Assembly: GCA_009845995.1 (NCBI GenBank)
Contig: VXYK01000045.1
Coordinates: 1-50,199, forward strand
DNA: 50,199 bases
Source: Acidimicrobiaceae bacterium
GTDB lineage: Bacteria; Actinomycetota; Acidimicrobiia; Acidimicrobiales; Aldehydirespiratoraceae
Direction of reading: 5' to 3'
The position numbers and the translations under genes are program-made. Position 1 is the stretch's first letter, and each line of letters begins with the position of its first letter. Below are positions 32,677-39,647 of this stretch, one piece after another. A model generated the notes under the pieces. It did no database searches. It was not told the DNA's origin and was given only the letters and a program-made list of their open reading frames with translations.

Positions 32677-33437
32677 TGCCCCGAGCCATGCAGAAGGTGA
32701 TGCCGTTGCTCGCGTTGGCATGGGTGCTCCCCGCTTGTTCTTCCGACAACGGAGAAACCCTGATCTTCGCGGCGTCTTCACTGGCCGCGGCCACCGACAA
32801 CATCGACACGGCGCTGCAAGCCGAAGGTGACGTCTCACCGCCCGAGTGGGTGCTGGCCGGAAGCTCGCGGCTGATCGCTCAAGTCCGAGACGGGGCCAGG
32901 CCAGACATCATCGTTACCGCCGACACCTCGCAGCTCGACGAGATTCTCGACCTCGGCTATGTCGTGGTGGACGAACCTCGGATCGCCAACCGGCTGGTGT
33001 TGGCGGTAGCCGACGGCAACCCCGCGCAAATCAACAGCCTCGACGACCTGGGCCTCGACGCTCCATTGATCGGCCTTTGCGCACCCGAAGTCCCCTGCGG
33101 AGCAACCGCACTGCGGGTCGCCGACGAGTTCGGAGTGACCTTGCGCCCTGACACTGCAGAACCCAATGTGCGCGCTCTGGCCCACAAGCTTGCCAACGGG
33201 GAACTCGACGCCGGGCTGGTCTACGCCACCGATGCGGCGAGCCTGGGACTCCAAACGATCAGCGACACCCGTCTAGAGGGCACCGACGGCTGCGCGAACC
33301 CAGCTGTCACCAGCTACGGAATCGCAGCGCTTGCAAGTCCATCCGAGGTCGGCGAGCCACACCCAGCAACACCGGTCGACCGCTATCTGCCCCTTGAGCC
33401 GCTGCAACAGGCCGGTTTCGAGTTGGGACTGTGCTGA
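32676..33437 (+). CDS. modA: molybdate ABC transporter binding lipoprotein ModA
   Basis: A 253-residue periplasmic-binding-type protein. Residues 1-21 are a lipoprotein signal peptide ending in the lipobox LPAC with Cys21 as the acylated residue. The mature part opens with TLIFAASSLAAATDNI, the oxyanion-binding loop of ModA proteins, and continues with AGSSRLIAQVRDGARPDIIVTADTSQ and NRLVLAVADGNP, where E. coli-type proteins have the second binding serine. It captures molybdate (or tungstate) outside the membrane for ModB/ModC. Start ATG overlaps the regulator's stop codon; the stop lies inside the tandem repeat at 33431-33490. Confidence 0.9.
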   Translation: MPRAMQKVMPLLALAWVLPACSSDNGETLIFAASSLAAATDNIDTALQAEGDVSPPEWVLAGSSRLIAQVRDGARPDIIVTADTSQLDEILDLGYVVVDEPRIANRLVLAVADGNPAQINSLDDLGLDAPLIGLCAPEVPCGATALRVADEFGVTLRPDTAEPNVRALAHKLANGELDAGLVYATDAASLGLQTISDTRLEGTDGCANPAVTSYGIAALASPSEVGEPHPATPVDRYLPLEPLQQAGFELGLC

Positions 33438-33490
33438 TGATAGGGCCTGTGCTGATGATGGGACTGTGCTGATGATGGGGCGATGCTGAT
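33431..33490 (+). repeat. reiterated GTGCTGATGAT motif at the modA-modB junction
   Basis: Units beginning GTGCTGATGAT occur at 33431, 33449 and 33466, with a partial TGCTGATGAT at 33484, at spacings of 17-18 bases. The modA stop TGA is in the first unit and the modB start ATG near the last, so the repeat carries several overlapping TGATGAT stop/start combinations. Confidence 0.75.
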
Positions 33491-34274
33491 GATCCGCCTG
33501 CTACGCGCTCCCCTCCCGCTGCTGGTCCCGGCGATGCTTGCGGTGGCGCTTCTGGTCGTTCCCCTAGTGGGACTATTGCAGCGGGCGCCGTGGTCGTCGC
33601 TCGTTTCGAGACTCGTCGACGACGCTGTCCTTGAGGCCACCAGGGTTTCGCTCGTCGTGAGCTTCAGCGCTGCCGGGCTTTGTTTGTTGTTGGGACTGCC
33701 GCTGGCATGGGTGCTGGCTCGTGTCGATCTGCCGTTTCCCCGACTGGTGAGGGCAGCGGTGTTGTTGCCAATGGTGCTACCACCGGTTGTGGCGGGTGCT
33801 GCCTTGCTTTTTGCGCTCGGGCGTCGTGGCTTGGTGGGTCAGTGGCTCGACAGCTGGTTCGGTGTGACGCTGCCCTTCACAACGGCGGGCACGATTCTGG
33901 CCGCCACTTTCGTCGCCTTGCCGTTCTTTGTCACAACGGTCGAGAGCGCCCTCGTCGCACAGGGGCGCGACCTCGAAGAAGCGGCCGCCGTGAACGCCGC
34001 GGGGCCAATGACTGCTTTCGCGACGGTCACCGTGCCGTCAATTCGGGGCGCGATCGGCGCGGGATTGGCGCTGAGCTGGGCCCGTGCGTTCGGCGAGTTC
34101 GGGGCCACAATCACCTTCGCGGGGAGCCTCGGCGGGCGGACTCGTACGTTGCCGCTGCAAACCTTCCTGGCTCTGGAATCCGATCCAGAGTCTGCGGTGG
34201 CGATCAGCGTGTTGTTGTTGGCGGTCAGTCTCGGTGTGCTGGTCGCTCTGCGCGGCAGGTGGCTCACCCGATGA
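33483..34274 (+). CDS. modB: molybdate ABC transporter permease ModB
   Basis: A 263-residue inner-membrane permease with five to six helices. The cytoplasmic coupling loop is EEAAAVNAAGPMTAFATVTVPSIRGAIGAGLALSWARAFGEFGAT, matching the EAA motif of ModB, and MVLPPVVAGAALLFALGRRGLVG is also typical. The ATG at 33483 is used, with another in-frame ATG two codons later (33489); the reiterated motif upstream makes the exact start uncertain. It overlaps modC by four bases (ATGA). Confidence 0.9.
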   Translation: MLMIRLLRAPLPLLVPAMLAVALLVVPLVGLLQRAPWSSLVSRLVDDAVLEATRVSLVVSFSAAGLCLLLGLPLAWVLARVDLPFPRLVRAAVLLPMVLPPVVAGAALLFALGRRGLVGQWLDSWFGVTLPFTTAGTILAATFVALPFFVTTVESALVAQGRDLEEAAAVNAAGPMTAFATVTVPSIRGAIGAGLALSWARAFGEFGATITFAGSLGGRTRTLPLQTFLALESDPESAVAISVLLLAVSLGVLVALRGRWLTR

Positions 34275-34918
34275 GCCCGCTACGTTCGCCGACGGCTGGT
34301 CCGGCTCGAATTGAGGTTCGCGGGTTGGTGAGACGCGACGATTTCACGCTGCCGTTGGATGTCGCCATCGGTGACGAACGGACCGCGGTCATCGGCCCGA
34401 ACGGCGTGGGGAAAACGACTCTGCTGCGCCTTATCGCAGGACTCGAACGTCTTGAAAGCGGGCAACTGACAATCGATGGGCGAGTCGTTGACGATGCAGG
34501 ATCGGTCTTCACCGCTGCACATCAACGAAGCGTGGCTGTGGCGTTTCAGGATCACCGGTTGTTCGGGCACCTGCGGGTCGTGGACAACGTCGCCTATCCA
34601 CTGCGTCGGGCCGGTTTGAATCGGAACACCGCCCGAGCCCGTGCAGCCGGCTATCTCGCCGCGGTCGGACTCTCAGAGGTGGCGATGGTCAGACCCGCAC
34701 AACTCTCGGGTGGCCAACGCCAACGAGCCTCCATCGCTCGGGCGCTAGCCACGCCCGCGCAGGTCCTGTTGTTGGATGAACCACTGGCTTCGGTGGACGA
34801 CCAAAGCCGCGAGGCGCTGAGAGATCTGCTGATCAGCACAGAACACCGCACTGTCGTGTGGGTGACCCATGACCCCAACGACGCCAAATACGCCAACTCC
34901 ACCCTCACCCTCAGTTGA
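34271..34918 (+). CDS. modC: molybdate ABC transporter ATPase ModC, short form
   Basis: A 215-residue ABC ATPase: Walker A GPNGVGKT, Q-loop VAFQDHRLFGHL, signature LSGGQRQRAS, Walker B LLLDEPLASVD and the H-loop VWVTHD. It energises molybdate uptake through ModB. E. coli ModC has about 350 residues because of a C-terminal TOBE/Mop domain; this protein ends after the H-loop region and lacks it, while a TOBE domain is found in the regulator encoded first in the same operon. Start codon overlaps modB's stop. Confidence 0.9.
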   Translation: MSPLRSPTAGPARIEVRGLVRRDDFTLPLDVAIGDERTAVIGPNGVGKTTLLRLIAGLERLESGQLTIDGRVVDDAGSVFTAAHQRSVAVAFQDHRLFGHLRVVDNVAYPLRRAGLNRNTARARAAGYLAAVGLSEVAMVRPAQLSGGQRQRASIARALATPAQVLLLDEPLASVDDQSREALRDLLISTEHRTVVWVTHDPNDAKYANSTLTLS

Positions 34919-34931
34919 AGACTGTTATTTT

Positions 34932-35050
34932 CCGCTCCTGTTCGCTACGCTCCACCCCCCGCTCCTGTTCGCTGCGCTCACCGGGCCGCTTGGGCCACGG
35001 GCGGGCCGCTCGGGCCACGGCTTCGCCCCTCGGGCCACGGCTTCGCCCCT
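34932..35050 (+). repeat. repeat-filled intergenic region between modC and livG
   Basis: Two 21-base direct repeats starting CCGCTCCTGTTCGCT (34932-34952 and 34959-34979) differ at one base. A perfect 20-base tandem repeat, CGGGCCACGGCTTCGCCCCT, occupies 35011-35030 and 35031-35050. The region is GC-rich and non-coding as far as I can tell; low-complexity frames read through it are not credible genes. Confidence 0.8.
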
Positions 35051-35116
35051 CGGCAACCGCATCGGGTGTAGCCAGCTCAGCCTCTGGTTGTTTCTCGAAC
35101 GCAGTACGTTGGCGGG

Positions 35117-35872
35117 GTGACGTTGCTGGAGACTCGAGGGCTGTCGGTTGAGTTCGGGGGTGTGGTCGCACTCGACCACGTTGACCTCGCGCTCGAGTCA
35201 GGCTCGCTGACCGGGTTGATCGGGCCGAACGGGGCGGGCAAGACCACCTTCATCGACGCGGTGACCGGGATGGTCGGCAGCAGTGGACGGGTCTTGCTCG
35301 ACGGGGTCGACATCAGCCACCACGCGACCCATCAGCGCGTCGAAAAAGGCCTGGTCCGCACCTTTCAAACTTTGGAGTTGTTCGAGGATCTGACCGTTGA
35401 GCAGAACCTGTTGGCAGCCGCCGAACGCACGGGTTGGTGGCAGTTCATCAGCGACGCCGTCCGCCCCCGAAAGTCAACCTCGGCAGCCGCCACTGTCGGC
35501 CGGTCGCTCGAACTCGTCGGGTTGAGCGATCAGAGCCGGCGGCTTCCGGCCGACCTCAGCGGTGGGCAACGACGACTCGTGGGGGTGGCCCGGGCGCTGG
35601 CCGCCAGTCCACAACTGTTGCTTCTCGACGAACCGGCCGCCGGGCTCGACTCCAGCGAAAGTCTCATCCTGGGACAACAGATCCGTACCATCGCCGATAC
35701 CGGTGTGACCATCTTGTTGGTCGATCACGACATGGGCCTCGTGCTCGACGTGTGCGAACTGATCCATGTGCTCGACTTCGGCAATATCATCGCCCGCGGC
35801 TCGCCTCAGCAGATCCAAGAGAACCCTGCCGTCGTGGCCGCCTACCTGGGCAAAGTTGCGGAGCAACCGTGA
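35117..35872 (+). CDS. livG: branched-chain-type ABC transporter ATPase LivG
   Basis: A 251-residue ATPase beginning at GTG 35117: GPNGAGKT Walker A, GLVRTFQTLELFEDLTVEQN (the LivG Q-loop region), LSGGQRRLVGVARAL signature, LLLDEPAAGLDSSE Walker B, and LVDHDMGLV H-loop. It pairs with the LivF encoded next (GTGA overlap of four bases) to drive a Liv/Hmg-type importer; the matching permease and binding protein are encoded after the carotenoid oxygenase, at 38097-41633. Substrate class cannot be read from the ATPase. Confidence 0.88.
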   Translation: MTLLETRGLSVEFGGVVALDHVDLALESGSLTGLIGPNGAGKTTFIDAVTGMVGSSGRVLLDGVDISHHATHQRVEKGLVRTFQTLELFEDLTVEQNLLAAAERTGWWQFISDAVRPRKSTSAAATVGRSLELVGLSDQSRRLPADLSGGQRRLVGVARALAASPQLLLLDEPAAGLDSSESLILGQQIRTIADTGVTILLVDHDMGLVLDVCELIHVLDFGNIIARGSPQQIQENPAVVAAYLGKVAEQP

Positions 35873-36612
35873 CCGCCGCGCAACCGGAGACCGCCAAACG
35901 GCCAAGAACCGCCTTGGCCATCGCAGGCGTTGACGCCGGATATTTCGGCGTCCCCGTCGTGCGAGGGCTCACTCTCGATGTCGCGCCTGGCGAGATAGTC
36001 GCCCTGCTCGGACCCAACGGCGCGGGCAAGACCACCACGCTGCGCACGATCTCGGGGCTGATCCCACCTCTGGGCGGGACCATTGACGTGCTCGGCAAGC
36101 CCACCGACAGCCGTCGCCCTCATCGCTTGGCTCGACGTGGCGTGTCGCATGTGGCTGACGACCGCTCACTGTTCGAGGGCCTGACCGTGCGTGAGAACCT
36201 TCGCCTGGCACCCGGGTTGCGCCGCCGGTACCGGCTTGCCGCCTACGACCGGGCTGTCGATATTTTCGCTGCACTCGGTCCTTTGATGGATCGCCAGGCC
36301 GGTCTGCTGTCGGGTGGCGAACAGCAGATGCTGGCGCTGGCCCGTGCCATCGTCTCCGGTCCCCGCCTGTTGTTGGTCGACGAGATGAGCCTCGGTCTGG
36401 CACCGGTGATCGTGGAGGAGATACTGCCTGTGGTGCGCCGCGTCGCCAAAGAGGAGAACACCGCTGTCGTAATGGTTGAACAGCACGTTCATCTGGCTCT
36501 GCAACTCGCCGACCGAGCGGTGGTTATGGCCAAGGGAACGGTCGTGCTCGAAGGAGCGACTGCTGATCTCCGAGCGAACCCGTCCGCGATCCAAGCCAGC
36601 TACCTGAGCTAG
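35869..36612 (+). CDS. livF: branched-chain-type ABC transporter ATPase LivF
   Basis: A 247-residue ATPase starting at the GTG that overlaps livG's stop. Walker A GPNGAGKT, VSHVADDRSLFEGLTVREN (LivF Q-loop region), LSGGEQQMLALARAI, LLVDEMSLGLAP and VMVEQHVHLAL are diagnostic of LivF. The open frame upstream of 35869 belongs to livG's shadow and is not coding. It converges with the carotenoid oxygenase gene (stop at 36643) across a 30-base gap. Confidence 0.88.
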   Translation: MTAAQPETAKRPRTALAIAGVDAGYFGVPVVRGLTLDVAPGEIVALLGPNGAGKTTTLRTISGLIPPLGGTIDVLGKPTDSRRPHRLARRGVSHVADDRSLFEGLTVRENLRLAPGLRRRYRLAAYDRAVDIFAALGPLMDRQAGLLSGGEQQMLALARAIVSGPRLLLVDEMSLGLAPVIVEEILPVVRRVAKEENTAVVMVEQHVHLALQLADRAVVMAKGTVVLEGATADLRANPSAIQASYLS

Positions 36613-36656
36613 CGGGCAGCCGCTGTCAGAAACTGTCCGCGGCTAGCGGGGCAGCC
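36608..36656. repeat. direct repeat at the livF / carotenoid oxygenase convergent junction
   Basis: GCTAGCGGGCAGCC (36608-36621) recurs as GCTAGCGGGGCAGCC (36642-36656), covering both stop codons. Between them AGCCGC (36618-36623) can pair with GCGGCT (36639-36644) around a 15-base loop, a possible weak bidirectional terminator without a U-tract. Confidence 0.35.
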
Positions 36657-37998
36657 AGGAACCGTGCGCGCCGTAGGGGACGCGTTGGGGGGTGAACACA
36701 CGCGCAACTGGAGGACCGCTGAAGTTCTGGGCGTCGATAATGCGCAACTCGCTGCGGTGGGTGGTCGGATCGTAGGCGAGCAGCATGGCCCAACCGTCGT
36801 CCTCGGCAGAGTCGGGGCTTCGGGGCACAAAGAGCGCTTCGCCGCCGGTGACGGCGGCCATGTCGTGAACCTCAGCGACACCCGTGGTCATGTCGTACTT
36901 GTAGATCTCCGTGCCCATCTCCGGGTTGTGGGGGTTGTTGCCGAGTTGCATTGTGTAGCCGTAGCGGGCGGGCAGGCCGAGGCGGCGATCGTCCACACGG
37001 GCGAAGTCGGATTTGCGGGAGTCGATCTCGACTTCTGAAACGGTGCCCAGTGCCAGGTTTATCGTCCACTGCCACAGCGACGCTTTGGCTGATATGTCGT
37101 TGAAACCTCCCTTCATCGCCCGCTCCGCGCGGCAGACGGTCAGCACGATGCTGTCACCCTCTTCGTGCGAGTTGACCGGATGGAAGACGTAGCACGGGTC
37201 GATGTCGAACCAGCGAATGTCCGCGTCCGTCCCAGTGCGGGGCATCACCCCGAGCCGAGCTCCGTTGTCGGGGTTCCAATAGAACGGGCTCTCCCCCTTC
37301 ATGGCCAGTTCCAGATCGAAACATACGGGGAGGTCCATCCAAACGACATAGTTCGCGGTGATGTTGAAGTCGTGCATCATCACACCGGTCGGGAGCGTGA
37401 TCGGCTCGCTCTGCACCAGCTCGCCGTCAGCCGAGAAACGGTAGTAGCGCAGGTACTCCGGTCCCAGCACGTTGTACCCGAACGCCAGCATCTCGCCGGT
37501 GGTCGGGCAGATCTTCGGGTGGGCGGTGAACGCTCCAGCGAGGCGATCGCCGAAAGTCTGCACGCCGATCGTGTTGAGATCAATGTCGATCTCCCACGGG
37601 TAGTGGACCTCTTCAAGAGCCAGGATCCGCCCGGCGTGCTGCACGACATGGGTGTTTGCGGGGGAAGCAACCGGATCGAGCGACACGCTCGTGCCACCAG
37701 CCTCAAAGTACGGGGTGCGCACATAGCGATTGCGATAGGACGCCCGACCGTCGGCCAGGTCGATGCCGTGGATCATCCCATGGCCAAAAAACCAGTGATC
37801 GCTTTCGCCGTTGACGGGGTTGAATCCGTTGCGCAGGTACACGCCGTTGAGCTCAGGGGGAATCGTGCCTTCAACCTCAAGGTCGCCGGCGTCCAGTTCT
37901 TCGGTGACGGGGGCAAAGTTGCCGCTCAGATGCCATCGGGGGTCGGCCTCGGCGGGCTCCGCGGCGCCAGTCGTGCGGTCGTCTTCGGTGATGGTCAT
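36643..37998 (-). CDS. carotenoid cleavage oxygenase (RPE65/lignostilbene dioxygenase family)
   Basis: A 451-residue non-haem iron dioxygenase that cleaves a carbon-carbon double bond in a carotenoid, apocarotenoid or stilbene. The four iron-binding histidines of the beta-propeller are recognisable: His160 in FTAHPKI, His209 in MMHDFNIT, His273 in VFHPVNS and His445 in YGAHGSW near the C-terminus. ATG at 37998 with a GGGGGAACC ribosome-binding site. It is divergent from the binding-protein gene and embedded in the Liv cluster; its promoter contains the 17-bp palindrome at 38033-38049. Confidence 0.9.
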   Translation of the reverse strand: MTITEDDRTTGAAEPAEADPRWHLSGNFAPVTEELDAGDLEVEGTIPPELNGVYLRNGFNPVNGESDHWFFGHGMIHGIDLADGRASYRNRYVRTPYFEAGGTSVSLDPVASPANTHVVQHAGRILALEEVHYPWEIDIDLNTIGVQTFGDRLAGAFTAHPKICPTTGEMLAFGYNVLGPEYLRYYRFSADGELVQSEPITLPTGVMMHDFNITANYVVWMDLPVCFDLELAMKGESPFYWNPDNGARLGVMPRTGTDADIRWFDIDPCYVFHPVNSHEEGDSIVLTVCRAERAMKGGFNDISAKASLWQWTINLALGTVSEVEIDSRKSDFARVDDRRLGLPARYGYTMQLGNNPHNPEMGTEIYKYDMTTGVAEVHDMAAVTGGEALFVPRSPDSAEDDGWAMLLAYDPTTHRSELRIIDAQNFSGPPVARVFTPQRVPYGAHGSWLPR

Positions 37999-38029
37999 GT
38001 TGGTTCCCCCGATTCAGTTCGGCTTGTGT

Positions 38030-38058
38030 ACCTTAACCGATTCGGTTAACACTGTTAA
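38030..38058 (-). promoter_or_regulatory. promoter with TetR-type palindromic operator
   Basis: On the minus strand TTAACA (38058-38053) and TAAGGT (38035-38030) are 17 bases apart and end 31 bases before the carotenoid oxygenase ATG. The perfect 17-bp palindrome TTAACCGATTCGGTTAA (38033-38049) fills most of that spacer and the -10 box. The binding-protein gene begins about 50 bases away in the other direction. Size and symmetry fit a TetR-family operator; the TetR gene at 41630, in the same cluster, is the likely partner. Confidence 0.65.
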
Positions 38059-38096
38059 GCGGGTACCAAGAATCTGCGGGGATGGGAGTAAGTAGA

Positions 38097-39587
38097 GTGC
38101 CCAAAGTGCTCAGAGTTCCAGAGCTGCGATGCGACCGTCTGTTGCTCGCCGCGGTGGCCATGGTTCTGTTCCTCGCGGCTTGCAGCGAGCCCGCCACCGA
38201 CGACGCTGGCAACAATCAGGACGATTCAACCGACGTACCTGCAACCGGTTCCGACGATGCCGACGACACAGGAAATGAAGACACAGACGACGCCGACGCC
38301 AGCACCGCCGCGGCTCCGGCTGCGCCGGGCGAAAGCAACGCCCCCGCTGACACCGGCACCACCGCGGCTCCGGCCACGCCCGGCCCAAGCGACGACGGCA
38401 GCATCGTCTGGCAACACCGAGGCGAACCCTGGTTCTTGGGCACGATCCCCTCGGCCGCGGTCGCCGCGGATATGAGCGCAGAACCCATCAAGATCGGCAT
38501 GATCAACCAAGAGGACACGCCCATCGGTTCGTTCCCGGAAGTTCGCTTCGCAGCCGAGGCGGCTATCAACTGGATCAACGCTGAACTGGGCGGAGTCGAC
38601 GGCCGCCCACTCGAGTTCCACTGGTGCATCACTCCGTTCAGCCCCGAACAGTCCCAGGTCTGCGCCCAAGAAATGGTGCAGGAAGGAGTGGTCGCGCTGG
38701 TCGGCGGCATCAATGTGATGAGCCAGGCGGCATTCCCGATCCTTGAGCAGAACGGAATTCCCGTTGTCGGCGGTATTCCCGCAGGACTCACCGAACAGCG
38801 CAGCGCCAGCAGCTTCACCTTCTCTGGCGGCTCGTCGGGAGGCCTTGCCGCGTTCATGAAGCATGCGGCGGACAACGGTGCCGACAAGGCGGTGATTGCC
38901 TACGGAGAGTTCGATGCCTTCGAGGTGGCCGCTGCGGACTACGGAGCGGTTGTCGGCGAATATCTCGGTCTCGACGTCAAGCTCGTGCGGTTCCCGGTGA
39001 TCGCCGCGGATTTCCTGCCCGTGTTGAACCAAGCCATCGAATTCGAAGCCGACGCGGTGGTGATCGCCGCGGCCGACAGTTCCTGTGTCAGCATCATGAA
39101 GACCTTCAAGGAACTTGAGATCGACGCCCAGCTGTACCTCGTGGGGGCATGCGCTGCCGACCATGTGATCGAGGCGGCCGACGGCGCCAACATCGGGGTG
39201 GTGTTCAATTCCGAGGGACCGCCCAACGACGTCGATGTCGAGGGCACGCTGTTCGACGAGGCAACCAACCGATACAACACGGGGCCGGCCCAGGCCGCGG
39301 GAACCGTCGGCTTTCGGGGAATGATGAACCTGTACGGAGTGCTGGTCGAACTCGGCGGTGATCACATAACCAGCGAAGCAATCATCGATCAGCTGCGACA
39401 GTCCGTCGACCATGAGAGCTTCTGGGGTCACCCCTACACCTGCGACGGCCAACAGGTACCCGGACTGCCCGCGCTGTGTGCTCCCCAACAGACACTGTTC
39501 AAGATGGAATCCGTCGGCGAGGTCGAATATGTGAGCGGTTGGATCGACACCGCCGAACTGTTCGCTGCCAGCGGTGCGGGCCAGTGA
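38097..39587 (+). CDS. branched-chain-type ABC transporter substrate-binding lipoprotein
   Basis: About 496 residues from the GTG at 38097, which has GGGAG eight bases upstream; an ATG at 38082 would add five residues. The signal peptide ends in the lipobox LAAC. A ~75-residue acidic then Thr/Ala/Pro-rich linker (many Asp, then AAPAAPGE and TTAAPATPG) separates the lipid anchor from a Peripla_BP_6 domain: IKIGMINQEDTP, AAEAAINWINAELGGVDGRPLEFHW-type start, QEGVVALVGG and FRGMMNLYGVLVELGG. It should bind the substrate of the LivH-LivM/LivG/LivF importer. Sixty bases precede the permease gene. Confidence 0.88.
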   Translation: MPKVLRVPELRCDRLLLAAVAMVLFLAACSEPATDDAGNNQDDSTDVPATGSDDADDTGNEDTDDADASTAAAPAAPGESNAPADTGTTAAPATPGPSDDGSIVWQHRGEPWFLGTIPSAAVAADMSAEPIKIGMINQEDTPIGSFPEVRFAAEAAINWINAELGGVDGRPLEFHWCITPFSPEQSQVCAQEMVQEGVVALVGGINVMSQAAFPILEQNGIPVVGGIPAGLTEQRSASSFTFSGGSSGGLAAFMKHAADNGADKAVIAYGEFDAFEVAAADYGAVVGEYLGLDVKLVRFPVIAADFLPVLNQAIEFEADAVVIAAADSSCVSIMKTFKELEIDAQLYLVGACAADHVIEAADGANIGVVFNSEGPPNDVDVEGTLFDEATNRYNTGPAQAAGTVGFRGMMNLYGVLVELGGDHITSEAIIDQLRQSVDHESFWGHPYTCDGQQVPGLPALCAPQQTLFKMESVGEVEYVSGWIDTAELFAASGAGQ

Positions 39588-39589
39588 TG

Positions 39590-39630
39590 CCCGCTTTGCC
39601 GCCGGCGGCGCCCGGGCCTGTCGTAGCGGG
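39590..39630 (+). promoter_or_regulatory. GC-rich stem-loop between binding-protein and permease genes
   Basis: CCCGCT (39590-39595) pairs with AGCGGG (39625-39630), enclosing the self-complementary GCCGCCGGCGGC (39598-39609). Such a structure in the 60-base gap could protect the upstream mRNA or partly terminate transcription, keeping binding protein in excess over permease. Confidence 0.3.
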
Positions 39631-39647
39631 CTGATAGACCCAATGAC

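Noticed and set aside
34919..35116. Possible small genes in the repeat-rich gap between modC and livG
   Set aside because: The open frames consist of translated repeats with no conserved features and overlap each other on both strands.
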